64,000 nt of DNA, taken from Candidatus Ornithomonoglobus intestinigallinarum (GTDB lineage: Bacteria; Bacillota; Clostridia; UBA1381). Under the pieces are notes generated by a model. The model did not search any database. It was not told the origin of the DNA and saw only the letters and a list, made by a program, of their open reading frames with translations. The position numbers were made by a program, and so were the translations under genes. Of the stretch, positions 10,300 to 17,505 are shown one piece after another; the stretch's first letter is position 1, and each line of letters opens with the position of its first letter. Location: positions 1 to 64,000 of the forward strand of contig DVLU01000104.1 in assembly GCA_018715365.1 (NCBI GenBank), read 5' to 3'.

Positions 10300-11271
10300 T
10301 TATTTCTTGTTTATCAGCCTGTCCGGATTACAATGTGAACAGGGCTCATAGCCTTTTTTGCGGGCTGTTTCTATAGTCCTTGCGAGTATCTTGCTCTTGT
10401 TTATGTATTTGCAGTCATACAGATGATATTTCCCGCCGGTCGATGACACATAAACCGTATGACTGTGATTTATTATTATACTGTTCTGCCCTGCAAAATA
10501 GCCGCCCGCAAAAGCTCCCGCGATAAGCAAAACAGCGATAACAGAAACTATACAGAGTATTTTGTTGCGGGCTATAAAAGCCTTAATATTGCTTTTGTTT
10601 TGCCGGCGTCCATGCGTCTGCTCGTATGCATGTAATGGTTCAAAGTCAAAATGATTATTATTGTATTTTTCTCTGCTGCCGTTTCGAACAACATTTTTTG
10701 TGCGGCAATAGGGGCAAACAAACGACACCGTGCATGAACCACCGGTTTGAGCGGCGTAGCTGATTTTCGCCGTTTTACCGCAGCTACCGCATATACATGT
10801 AATCGTTTGTACCTGCTGCGGGCTCGCTTGTTCGTTATTTATGTGCTCAATATGCAGCGGCTTTTTCCCCAACAAATATTTACGTTTTTCAAAATAAATC
10901 AAAATAAATATTGAGAACAACGCAATCGTCAACAAGATGCATTGTAATGCAATTACTTCCATTGTAATTCCAAATGTAAAGCAATATGCGCATATTGGCA
11001 CAACCATCAGACCACATAACGATATTGCCAAAATCAAACATATTTTATTTAAAATATATCCAAAGTATCTCCTTTGAAACAATCCTGCCCATATACAGAC
11101 ATTGATTATTATTTTAATAGTTTGGGATATTATGGTCGGATAGTGCTCTAAATAAATATGTCCAATTGCTACTATAATATCAATAATAACTATTGCAGGG
11201 AGTATTCCATATAGATATACATAATAAAATTTCATTGGTACATTTAAATTTGTGCTTGAGTATTTTTTCAT
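10300..11271 (-). CDS. Polytopic membrane protein with CxxC zinc-ribbon-like motif and Ada-like Cys tail
   Basis: 323 aa; CICGSCGKTA...FVCPYCRTKN and C-terminal YHLYDCKYINKSKILARTIETARKKGYEPCSHCNPD. Confidence 0.75.
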   Translation of the reverse strand: MKKYSSTNLNVPMKFYYVYLYGILPAIVIIDIIVAIGHIYLEHYPTIISQTIKIIINVCIWAGLFQRRYFGYILNKICLILAISLCGLMVVPICAYCFTFGITMEVIALQCILLTIALFSIFILIYFEKRKYLLGKKPLHIEHINNEQASPQQVQTITCICGSCGKTAKISYAAQTGGSCTVSFVCPYCRTKNVVRNGSREKYNNNHFDFEPLHAYEQTHGRRQNKSNIKAFIARNKILCIVSVIAVLLIAGAFAGGYFAGQNSIIINHSHTVYVSSTGGKYHLYDCKYINKSKILARTIETARKKGYEPCSHCNPDRLINKK

Positions 11272-11354
11272 TTTTAATCTCCCTCACATTTCGCTTTTTT
11301 GTTTGATTTTTGTGTTTTTTCTATAGACTCTTTAGAGTTGATCCTATTTACTGT

Positions 11355-11855
11355 TTAGTATTTTTTCCCGAATTCGTGCATATACGGGAATCCTTTGATA
11401 TAATGTGGATCACTAACATTCAAATCCAACTCCACGCCATAATACCTGGCCATAAAAAATTCTATAAAGTTTGCGTCATGTGCATTGCCTATAGTTTCCA
11501 GTTTATTGTATTTTTTGAAAACACGTATTGCTCTTGCGTGGTAGTGCAAGCTTGCTAAATTTTCTTTTAAGTCGAGCTCCGCATTTTCCATCGGGCCGTC
11601 GAGAAAACCAAAGATGTTTTTCGAGAAGTTATAGTAGAAACCAATAATAGATAATATGCCTAATATATATGCAAATACACTTTTGCTATCTTTTACAATT
11701 AAAGCAGCGCAAACAAGCGGCGCAAACATTAAGCAAAAACCGTCAATAAACAAAAGTGACAATTTTATACAATTCCACGCGATATATAATATTGCCAGAT
11801 ACTTGTTTTTTTGCAAAGGCGCAATATTTATGGTTTTCTGTTTCCAAAAAAGCAT
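11355..11855 (-). CDS. Small membrane protein of unknown function
   Basis: 166 aa, several hydrophobic segments, adjacent to two other membrane proteins on the same strand. Confidence 0.6.
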   Translation of the reverse strand: MLFWKQKTINIAPLQKNKYLAILYIAWNCIKLSLLFIDGFCLMFAPLVCAALIVKDSKSVFAYILGILSIIGFYYNFSKNIFGFLDGPMENAELDLKENLASLHYHARAIRVFKKYNKLETIGNAHDANFIEFFMARYYGVELDLNVSDPHYIKGFPYMHEFGKKY

Positions 11856-11874
11856 TATCCATCTTCCTTTTATT

Positions 11875-12133
11875 TTAAAACTTTCCTCTTAATTCAACCA
11901 CCTTGCCCAATATACGCACCGGGAGCGTTTCTATATCCTCGTTCGAGTATACAGTGGTCGAATGCGGGATTTAACGGCATAAGCGCTATGGCGTTTTCCG
12001 GCTTCTTTATTTTTTTGACGGCTGCGCCGTCGCCGCTGACAATCACAACCGCAATCTCTTCGCTTTCCGCGTCGGGCTGTGACCGCACAATAATAACATC
12101 GCCGTCAACCATTCGCGGCAGCTTTTTCTATTG
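11875..12133 (-). pseudogene. Remnant of S24/LexA-like repressor (C-terminal peptidase half), 5'-truncated and frameshifted
   Basis: MVDGDVIIVRSQPDAESEEIAVVIVSGDGAAVKKIKK...LMPLNPAFD continues in another frame as TVYSNEDIETLPVRILGKVVELRGKF* (stop at 11875); no N-terminal HTH. Confidence 0.8.
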
Positions 12134-12369
12134 ATTCAATTAACTGTACTTATATTATACGTCATGCTTGTATTTTTGTAAAGAGAAAAATAGCAAAAAT
12201 GAAAAAATAAAGAGATTTTATAAAAAGGTATGTTTGCCATCATCGCATCCACTCAAAAAGCGTGTTTTTTAATGCCATAATCGGCGGGGGCGGATTTATC
12301 GGCGCGTACCGTTTTCACACGTAATATATTAACTGCGCATTTCACTTAGTTTACAAATTGTTAATATCG

Positions 12370-12399
12370 TTGACATAATTATTTGTATTGTGATATAAT
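12370..12399 (+). promoter_or_regulatory. Promoter of the DUF5684-like gene
   Basis: TTGACA (12370-12375), 18 nt, TATAAT (12394-12399). Confidence 0.75.
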
Positions 12400-12402
12400 A
12401 TA

Positions 12403-12422
12403 TTTGCGGAATATTCCGCAAA
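12403..12422. promoter_or_regulatory. Perfect 20-bp palindrome at the predicted transcription start, candidate operator
   Basis: TTTGCGGAATATTCCGCAAA, starting 4 nt after the -10 box. Confidence 0.6.
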
Positions 12423-12458
12423 ATATATAATTACATAATAATATAACGAGGTGATTTT

Positions 12459-12938
12459 ATGCTTATGAATCCTGCGGCTTTAAACGGTACGGCGGCAAGC
12501 GGCGATGTTGCCGCTTTGATAATGTCCATGCTTGTCGGTCTTGTGATAGGCGGCATACTTGCGTATGTGCTTACAGTAATTCCGATGTGGAGGATTTTCA
12601 CAAAAGCGGGTGAACGCGGCTGGAAGGCCATTATTCCCGTATACAACACATACATCCTTTACAAAATATCATGGAAGCCGTCGATGTTTTGGATCGTATT
12701 GATTATCGCGTTTGTCGGTTCGCTTATCATGACGCTTTGCGGAGACAGCATGCTGCTTCTCCTGCTCGGCTGGCTTATATACGTCGCCGCGCTTGTAATG
12801 AGCATCATACTTTATTACAAGCTGTCAAAAGCGTTCGGCCACGGCGCCGGATACACGGTAGGGCTGATATTCCTGTGGCTGATATTCCTTTATATTATAG
12901 CCTTCGGCAGCTCGGAGTATCAAGGGGCTCAAGGATAA
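12459..12938 (+). CDS. DUF5684-like small polytopic membrane protein
   Basis: 159 aa; WRIFTKAGERGWKAIIPVYNTYILYKISWKPSMFW motif. Confidence 0.8.
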   Translation: MLMNPAALNGTAASGDVAALIMSMLVGLVIGGILAYVLTVIPMWRIFTKAGERGWKAIIPVYNTYILYKISWKPSMFWIVLIIAFVGSLIMTLCGDSMLLLLLGWLIYVAALVMSIILYYKLSKAFGHGAGYTVGLIFLWLIFLYIIAFGSSEYQGAQG

Positions 12939-12949
12939 TATATTTGATT

Positions 12950-12996
12950 TTCTTCAAAGGGGGCGATGCCCCCTTTGGAACCCCCGGAGGGCGGTT
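12950..12996 (+). repeat. Dispersed intergenic hairpin repeat, copy 2
   Basis: TTCTTCAAAGGGGGCGATGCCCCCTTTGGAACCCCCGGAGGGCGGTTT. Confidence 0.7.
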
Positions 12997-13019
12997 TGCT
13001 GCCTAAAGGGGGTTTTTAT

Positions 13020-13076
13020 TCTTCTTTTCTCAAAGGGGCTCCGCCCCTTTGGAACCCCAGGGGGCGGTTTTTTTTG
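13020..13076 (+). repeat. Dispersed intergenic hairpin repeat, copy 3
   Basis: TTCTCAAAGGGGCTCCGCCCCTTTGGAACCCCAGGGGGCGGTTTTTTTT. Confidence 0.7.
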
Positions 13077-13151
13077 CGCCCGTCACTGTCTGCTCCGGGC
13101 TGGTAACGCACGATGCGCGTTAAGGCCCTTCCGCAGACAGATGACGTGCGC
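13076..13151. repeat. 76-nt imperfect palindrome / structured element
   Basis: GCGC-CGTCA-TGTCTGC-GGGC-TAACGC pairs in order with GCGTTA-GCCC-GCAGACA-TGACG-GCGC, separated by small internal loops; apical loop ACGATGC. Confidence 0.65.
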
Positions 13152-13197
13152 TACCCTATTAGCCGTCCTTTAGAACCCCGGGGCAGGCAAAATTCCC

Positions 13198-13227
13198 TTG
13201 ACTTTTTTCAACATAATATGATATAAT
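13198..13227 (+). promoter_or_regulatory. Promoter of the putative toxin mRNA
   Basis: TTGACT (13198-13203), 18 nt, TATAAT (13222-13227). Confidence 0.75.
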
Positions 13228-13288
13228 AAACTCACGACAAGAGGGTACGCGGTTATCCTGACACCTTTTAAGAATGGAGGTGTCGCTT

Positions 13289-13387
13289 ATGAATGAAATC
13301 TTGCTTGATGTTATAAGGCTGCTTATTACGCTTGATATAATAAGGGCTCTTATCATATACGAGATAGTAAAACATATAAAAAAGTAA
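13289..13387 (+). CDS. 32-aa hydrophobic peptide, putative Fst/holin-like type I toxin
   Basis: MNEILLDVIRLLITLDIIRALIIYEIVKHIKK*; GGAGG 8 nt upstream of ATG; SD sits in a GACACCT/AGGTGTC hairpin; below the ORF-track size cutoff. Confidence 0.75.
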   Translation: MNEILLDVIRLLITLDIIRALIIYEIVKHIKK

Positions 13388-13421
13388 AACCGCCTACCCT
13401 GCCTTAAGTAGACGGTTTTTT
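13386..13421. terminator. Bidirectional terminator shared by toxin mRNA and antisense RNA
   Basis: AAAACCGCCTAC-CCTGCCTTAA-GTAGACGGTTTTTT. Confidence 0.85.
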
Positions 13422-13469
13422 AACCTTTTATAACTTATCGCAGGATAACCGCCTGTGGTTATCCTCTTG
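13386..13469 (-). ncRNA. Putative antisense antitoxin RNA
   Basis: Minus-strand promoter TTGACA-17 nt-TAGAAT, 5' stem-loop AGGATAACC-ACAGGC-GGTTATCCT, ends at the shared terminator. Confidence 0.7.
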
Positions 13470-13474
13470 TCTAC

Positions 13475-13503
13475 ATTCTATCACGAATTATGGGTAATGT
13501 CAA
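13475..13503 (-). promoter_or_regulatory. Promoter of the antisense RNA
   Basis: minus strand TTGACA (13498-13503), 17 nt, TAGAAT (13475-13480). Confidence 0.8.
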
Positions 13504-13523
13504 GCTGTTTGACATTATTTTTT

Positions 13524-13567
13524 ATTTTCTTCAAAGGGGCTCCGCCCCTTTGGAACCCCGACGGGGA
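13524..13567 (+). repeat. Dispersed intergenic hairpin repeat, copy 4
   Basis: TTTTCTTCAAAGGGGCTCCGCCCCTTTGGAACCCCGACGGGG. Confidence 0.7.
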
Positions 13568-13569
13568 CG

Positions 13570-14268
13570 TCAAATGCCGAAGCCGCCGTCGCAGCCTATG
13601 ACCTGCCCCGTTATAAACGACGCCTTATCCGACGCCAGAAACACCGCAAGCTCCGCAACATCGCCTGCCGTTCCCAACCGGCAAAGCGGCGTTTCGCAGG
13701 CAAGCGCGTTCAGCGTTTCACGCCCGAGCGGCGCGTTCATATCTGTGTCTATAACTCCCGGGGCAATGCAGTTTACCGTCACGCCGGACGGCCCGGCCTC
13801 TTTTGCAAGCGCCTTTGTAAAGCCTATCACTGCCGCCTTCGACGCGCTGTAATGCACCTCGCAGCTTGCGCCCGACACGCCCCATACGGACGATATATTT
13901 ATTATCCTCCCGTATTTTTCATGTATAAAATCATCGTAAAACGCTTTTGCCGCAAGGAACATATCGCGCACGTTCGTATCAAACATCTCATCCCAGTCGC
14001 ACTCGGTTATATCCTGAAACAGCTTTTGCCCCGCAATGCCGGCGTTATTGACAAGCACGCCGAGCCTGCCGTATTTACCGACCGTTTCTTTCAAAAGCCC
14101 GATATCGCCGGCCTTTACGGCAATCGCTCCCGTTTTTTCCGAAACCTCCTCCGCCGCTGCGGAGTTGCTTTTATACGTAAAAAACACGCGTTCCCCCTCG
14201 GCCGCAAAGCGTTCGACGCACGCCCTGCCTATGCCGCGGCTGCCGCCCGTTATCAAAACATTTCTCAT
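13570..14268 (-). CDS. SDR family oxidoreductase, YmfI-like (EF-P 5-aminopentanone reductase candidate)
   Basis: 232 aa; TGGSRGIG, VNNAG, SSVWGVSGASCEVHYSASKAAVIGFTKALAKE. Confidence 0.85.
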   Translation of the reverse strand: MRNVLITGGSRGIGRACVERFAAEGERVFFTYKSNSAAAEEVSEKTGAIAVKAGDIGLLKETVGKYGRLGVLVNNAGIAGQKLFQDITECDWDEMFDTNVRDMFLAAKAFYDDFIHEKYGRIINISSVWGVSGASCEVHYSASKAAVIGFTKALAKEAGPSGVTVNCIAPGVIDTDMNAPLGRETLNALACETPLCRLGTAGDVAELAVFLASDKASFITGQVIGCDGGFGI

Positions 14269-15296
14269 TTCGAACCCTCTATATCCTTCAGCTTTCTTAT
14301 TATTGCACGCGTCCTCACGCCGACGGCGCTGTCAAGCTCGCTTTCGGCGCGGTGCAGGCCCCTGCTGACGTTTTCAAGCGTCTTTTCGAACTTTTCAAAT
14401 TCCGTGCGGACGTCGGCAAGCGTTTCCCAAACCTGCGCCGAACGCTTTTCGACGGCAAGCGTGCGAAAGCCCATTTGAAGCGCGTTCAGCATCGCCGCAA
14501 GCGTCGTCGGCCCGGCGGCCGTCACCTTGTATTCGCGCATTATTTCCTCCGCCGCGCCGCTCTCTATACTTTCAAGATACAGTCCCTCGACCGGCAGGAA
14601 CATAATCGCAAAATCGGTTGTATCGGGCGGCGAAATATACTTTTCGCTTACGTCCTTTGCAAATCTCTTAAGGCGCGCCTTCAAAATCTTTTCCGCTTCG
14701 GCCGCTTCGCCGCCGCTGCCGGTATCGCGCGCCGCACAAAGGCTGTAATACGCATCAAGCGGAAACTTTGAATCTATCGGCAGATACACCGCGCCGCCGC
14801 CTTTACCCGGCAGCTTTACCGCAAACTCGACAACGTTGCTGCTTCCCTTGACGACCGATACGTTTTCCCCGTACTGCTCCGGCGCAAGGATCTCGTCAAG
14901 AATCGCGCCGAGGCGTATTTCTCCCACAATACCGCGCGTTTTAACGTTTGTGAGCACGCGCTTCAGATCATCTATTCCGCCCGCAAGGGAATGTATCTCT
15001 CCCATGCTTTTCGCAAGCGAATCGAGCCGCGTATCCATTGTATCGTACATATCCTTTAGCACAATATCCATCTCGCGGAATTTTGCCGTCTGCATCCGGC
15101 CTATGCTTTGCTGGTTCCCCGAAACGGTATCCCTGAAAAGCTCCGCCGAAGCGCGGAACGAATCGTCTATGCGTTTTTCTATCCGCTCAGCCGCACCGCG
15201 CCCGCCGCGGCGCAAAATCAAAATACCGAATACCGTTACAAGCGCGATAAGCACCGCAAGCAGTATTATTAAAATTATTTCCGTCGTTTCCGTAAC
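14265..15296 (-). CDS. rmuC: DNA recombination protein RmuC
   Basis: N-terminal TM, coiled coil, LTNVKTRGIVGEIRLGAILDEIL and PIDSKFPLDAYYSL motifs; exact start uncertain (ORF open to 15335). Confidence 0.85.
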   Translation of the reverse strand, partial: VTETTEIILIILLAVLIALVTVFGILILRRGGRGAAERIEKRIDDSFRASAELFRDTVSGNQQSIGRMQTAKFREMDIVLKDMYDTMDTRLDSLAKSMGEIHSLAGGIDDLKRVLTNVKTRGIVGEIRLGAILDEILAPEQYGENVSVVKGSSNVVEFAVKLPGKGGGAVYLPIDSKFPLDAYYSLCAARDTGSGGEAAEAEKILKARLKRFAKDVSEKYISPPDTTDFAIMFLPVEGLYLESIESGAAEEIMREYKVTAAGPTTLAAMLNALQMGFRTLAVEKRSAQVWETLADVRTEFEKFEKTLENVSRGLHRAESELDSAVGVRTRAIIRKLKDIEGSK

Positions 15297-15312
15297 CGCC
15301 GCCTCCTTAAAA

Positions 15313-17505
15313 TCATATGCCGGCTTTCGGCACAAGCTTTCCGTTTACCGCCTCGTAAAATTCATTTTCCGGGCTGACCGTTACCTCAAGCTTTTTGTTT
15401 ATTGCCGCTATCGTTTTTTCGGCTATATGCGTAACCGACGCCGGTATATACACTCCCGTGTACGTTTCGCCGCCCGATGCGGATTCTATATAGAACGCCC
15501 CCTGTCGGATCGTTTCAACGCCCTCGGGAATTATTACCGTGCCCGTCTTTTTTGTCGGGACGTACCACAGTTCCTTCATATCCTTTGAATAAAGCACGCC
15601 GTCAGCGCTTGTGTAATTTTCGTTTGTATCACTCACATAAACGTTTTCTATCGAATTATAATGATAAAATGATACTGCAAGATTGTTTGCCATATCGTTT
15701 ATCACGTTTTGCGGCACCTCCTCGCTCACAGCATAGCTGTCCGGAAGATAAACGTCCTTTATTTTCGAATAGCCGAACGCCATTTCGTCCGTCTGCTCCA
15801 CGCCCTCAGGAATACGGTATTCGGCGTCCGCCTTTGCCGGGGGATAAGCGACAATGCGCTTCATATCGGCGCTGCAGAGCACGCCGTCATACGACTTGAA
15901 ATTATCGCCGCCGGCAACAAATTCCGTCACCTTTTTAAAGCTGTCGTAAAAAACGTGACAGCCGTAACCCGTATTTTCCGAAACATTGTAGTCGCCGCCT
16001 ATCGTTTCAAGCGACGAGGGCAGCTGCAGCGACGTATTTGCAAATCCGGCACAGTGATTAAACGCAAAATCGCCTATATGCTCAAGCCCCTCCGGAAGGA
16101 TAAGCTCGTTTTTTATCCTCGACTGATACTGAAACGCCGCAAAGCCGATGCGTTTAAGCGTTGACGGCAGCGAAAGCGACGTGAAACCGCCGTTTCCCGG
16201 CGGCGCGCCGTTTAAACCGAACGCAAAATCACCTATTTCCGCAACGCCCTCGGGAATAACAAGCGCTCCGCAAAGCCCCCTGCAATCGGCAAACGCAAAA
16301 TCGCCTATATACGCAACGCTCGCCGGAAGCGTCAGCTCACCCGTAATTTTGCTTTGATACTGAAACGCCGCGTCACCAATGCTTTCAAGCTCCGGCGGCA
16401 GCAAAAGCGACGTGAAGCCGCCGTTTCCCGGCGGCGTATCGGTCAATCCGAACGCCAAAACGCCTATCTCCTTTACCCTTTCCGGAATAACAAGCGCTCC
16501 GTTAAGCCCTGAGCAGCCGTAAAACATATAATCGGGCACAACGCCGACATTCGCAAGCGTCAGAGTGCCGTCAAGCGACGCGCAGCCCAAAAACGTATAC
16601 AGCCCGCCGAGCGCCTTGACGCCCGAGAGGTCAACGCTCCCCGTCATTTTTTCGCAGCCGTAAAACGCGGCGTTGCCCAAAAGCGTCGTTTCGGACGAAA
16701 CCGGCACGGGCGACGAAATGTTTTTGCAGCCCGCGAACGCGAAATGGTATATTTCCGTTATGCCCTCGGAAAGCGTGACCGACGTTATATCCGTCCTGCC
16801 GCCGAAAATATTGTATTTGTAAAAATCGGCGATGTTTAACTCGCTCGGCATATTGCTTACGGCAGGCGCGTTGTAAACCGCCGTTATCCTCTTTCCCCTG
16901 TAGCTGTTCGGTATAACAACGTCGGTGCCGCTGCCGAGATAGCTGTACAGCGTATGCCCGTCCTCCGACACCTCCCACTCGCCTTCAGCGCCTTCGACTA
17001 TGGTGTAGTCTGTCTTTGTTGTGACGCTTTCGCAGAGAGCGTTCATATCACCGTCCCACAAAAACGCCTTCGCATACGCGCCTTCGACTTCAAGTTTATT
17101 TTCAAGCTCATTTTCAGCCCGGACATCGCTTACGATTTTCGCCTTTAAAAGCGCGCCGCCTTCATCGTAATCGCCCATGACAAGCACGGCGTCCGGCGGA
17201 GCGTTATACACCTCGGCCGTAAAAGTACCGTTAAGATACGAGAAATCGAGCGACGGCTCCGCCCTTTCGGCAAACGCGAAAAGCTCCGCAGCCGTTTCGG
17301 ACCTGTCCATGTCCGTCAGCAAAAGCTCATCGCTGCTTATATACGTTTCCATACCGCTTTCCGGCGGCGTCATACACTCCGTCACGGCGTCATAGGCGCT
17401 TATTGCCGTCGGCAAAAGCGCTATAAGCATCGCCGATAAAACCGCCGCCAGGGCTATATGCTCAGCCGCCGTATTTCTTGCGCATGATCTCCTCGATTTT
17501 ATCAT
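15313..17505 (-). CDS. Secreted BspA-type leucine-rich repeat protein (LRR_5)
   Basis: ORF to 17643, likely start MIKSRRSCARN at 17505; repeats such as LILPEGLEHIGDFAFNHC. Confidence 0.85.
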   Translation of the reverse strand: MIKSRRSCARNTAAEHIALAAVLSAMLIALLPTAISAYDAVTECMTPPESGMETYISSDELLLTDMDRSETAAELFAFAERAEPSLDFSYLNGTFTAEVYNAPPDAVLVMGDYDEGGALLKAKIVSDVRAENELENKLEVEGAYAKAFLWDGDMNALCESVTTKTDYTIVEGAEGEWEVSEDGHTLYSYLGSGTDVVIPNSYRGKRITAVYNAPAVSNMPSELNIADFYKYNIFGGRTDITSVTLSEGITEIYHFAFAGCKNISSPVPVSSETTLLGNAAFYGCEKMTGSVDLSGVKALGGLYTFLGCASLDGTLTLANVGVVPDYMFYGCSGLNGALVIPERVKEIGVLAFGLTDTPPGNGGFTSLLLPPELESIGDAAFQYQSKITGELTLPASVAYIGDFAFADCRGLCGALVIPEGVAEIGDFAFGLNGAPPGNGGFTSLSLPSTLKRIGFAAFQYQSRIKNELILPEGLEHIGDFAFNHCAGFANTSLQLPSSLETIGGDYNVSENTGYGCHVFYDSFKKVTEFVAGGDNFKSYDGVLCSADMKRIVAYPPAKADAEYRIPEGVEQTDEMAFGYSKIKDVYLPDSYAVSEEVPQNVINDMANNLAVSFYHYNSIENVYVSDTNENYTSADGVLYSKDMKELWYVPTKKTGTVIIPEGVETIRQGAFYIESASGGETYTGVYIPASVTHIAEKTIAAINKKLEVTVSPENEFYEAVNGKLVPKAGI

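Noticed and set aside
12263-12322. NAIIGGGGFIGAYRFHT*, resembling a nucleotide-binding Gly-rich motif
   Set aside because: Only about 17 residues, no start or continuing homology; too short to call a gene relic.
13076-13151. Integron attC site interpretation of the 76-nt palindrome
   Set aside because: RYYYAAC/GTTRRRY boxes are not at the outer ends, and no integron integrase or cassette array is visible.
9270-13567. CRISPR-like array from the repeated hairpins
   Set aside because: Irregular spacing, GC-rich terminator-like hairpins, no cas genes.
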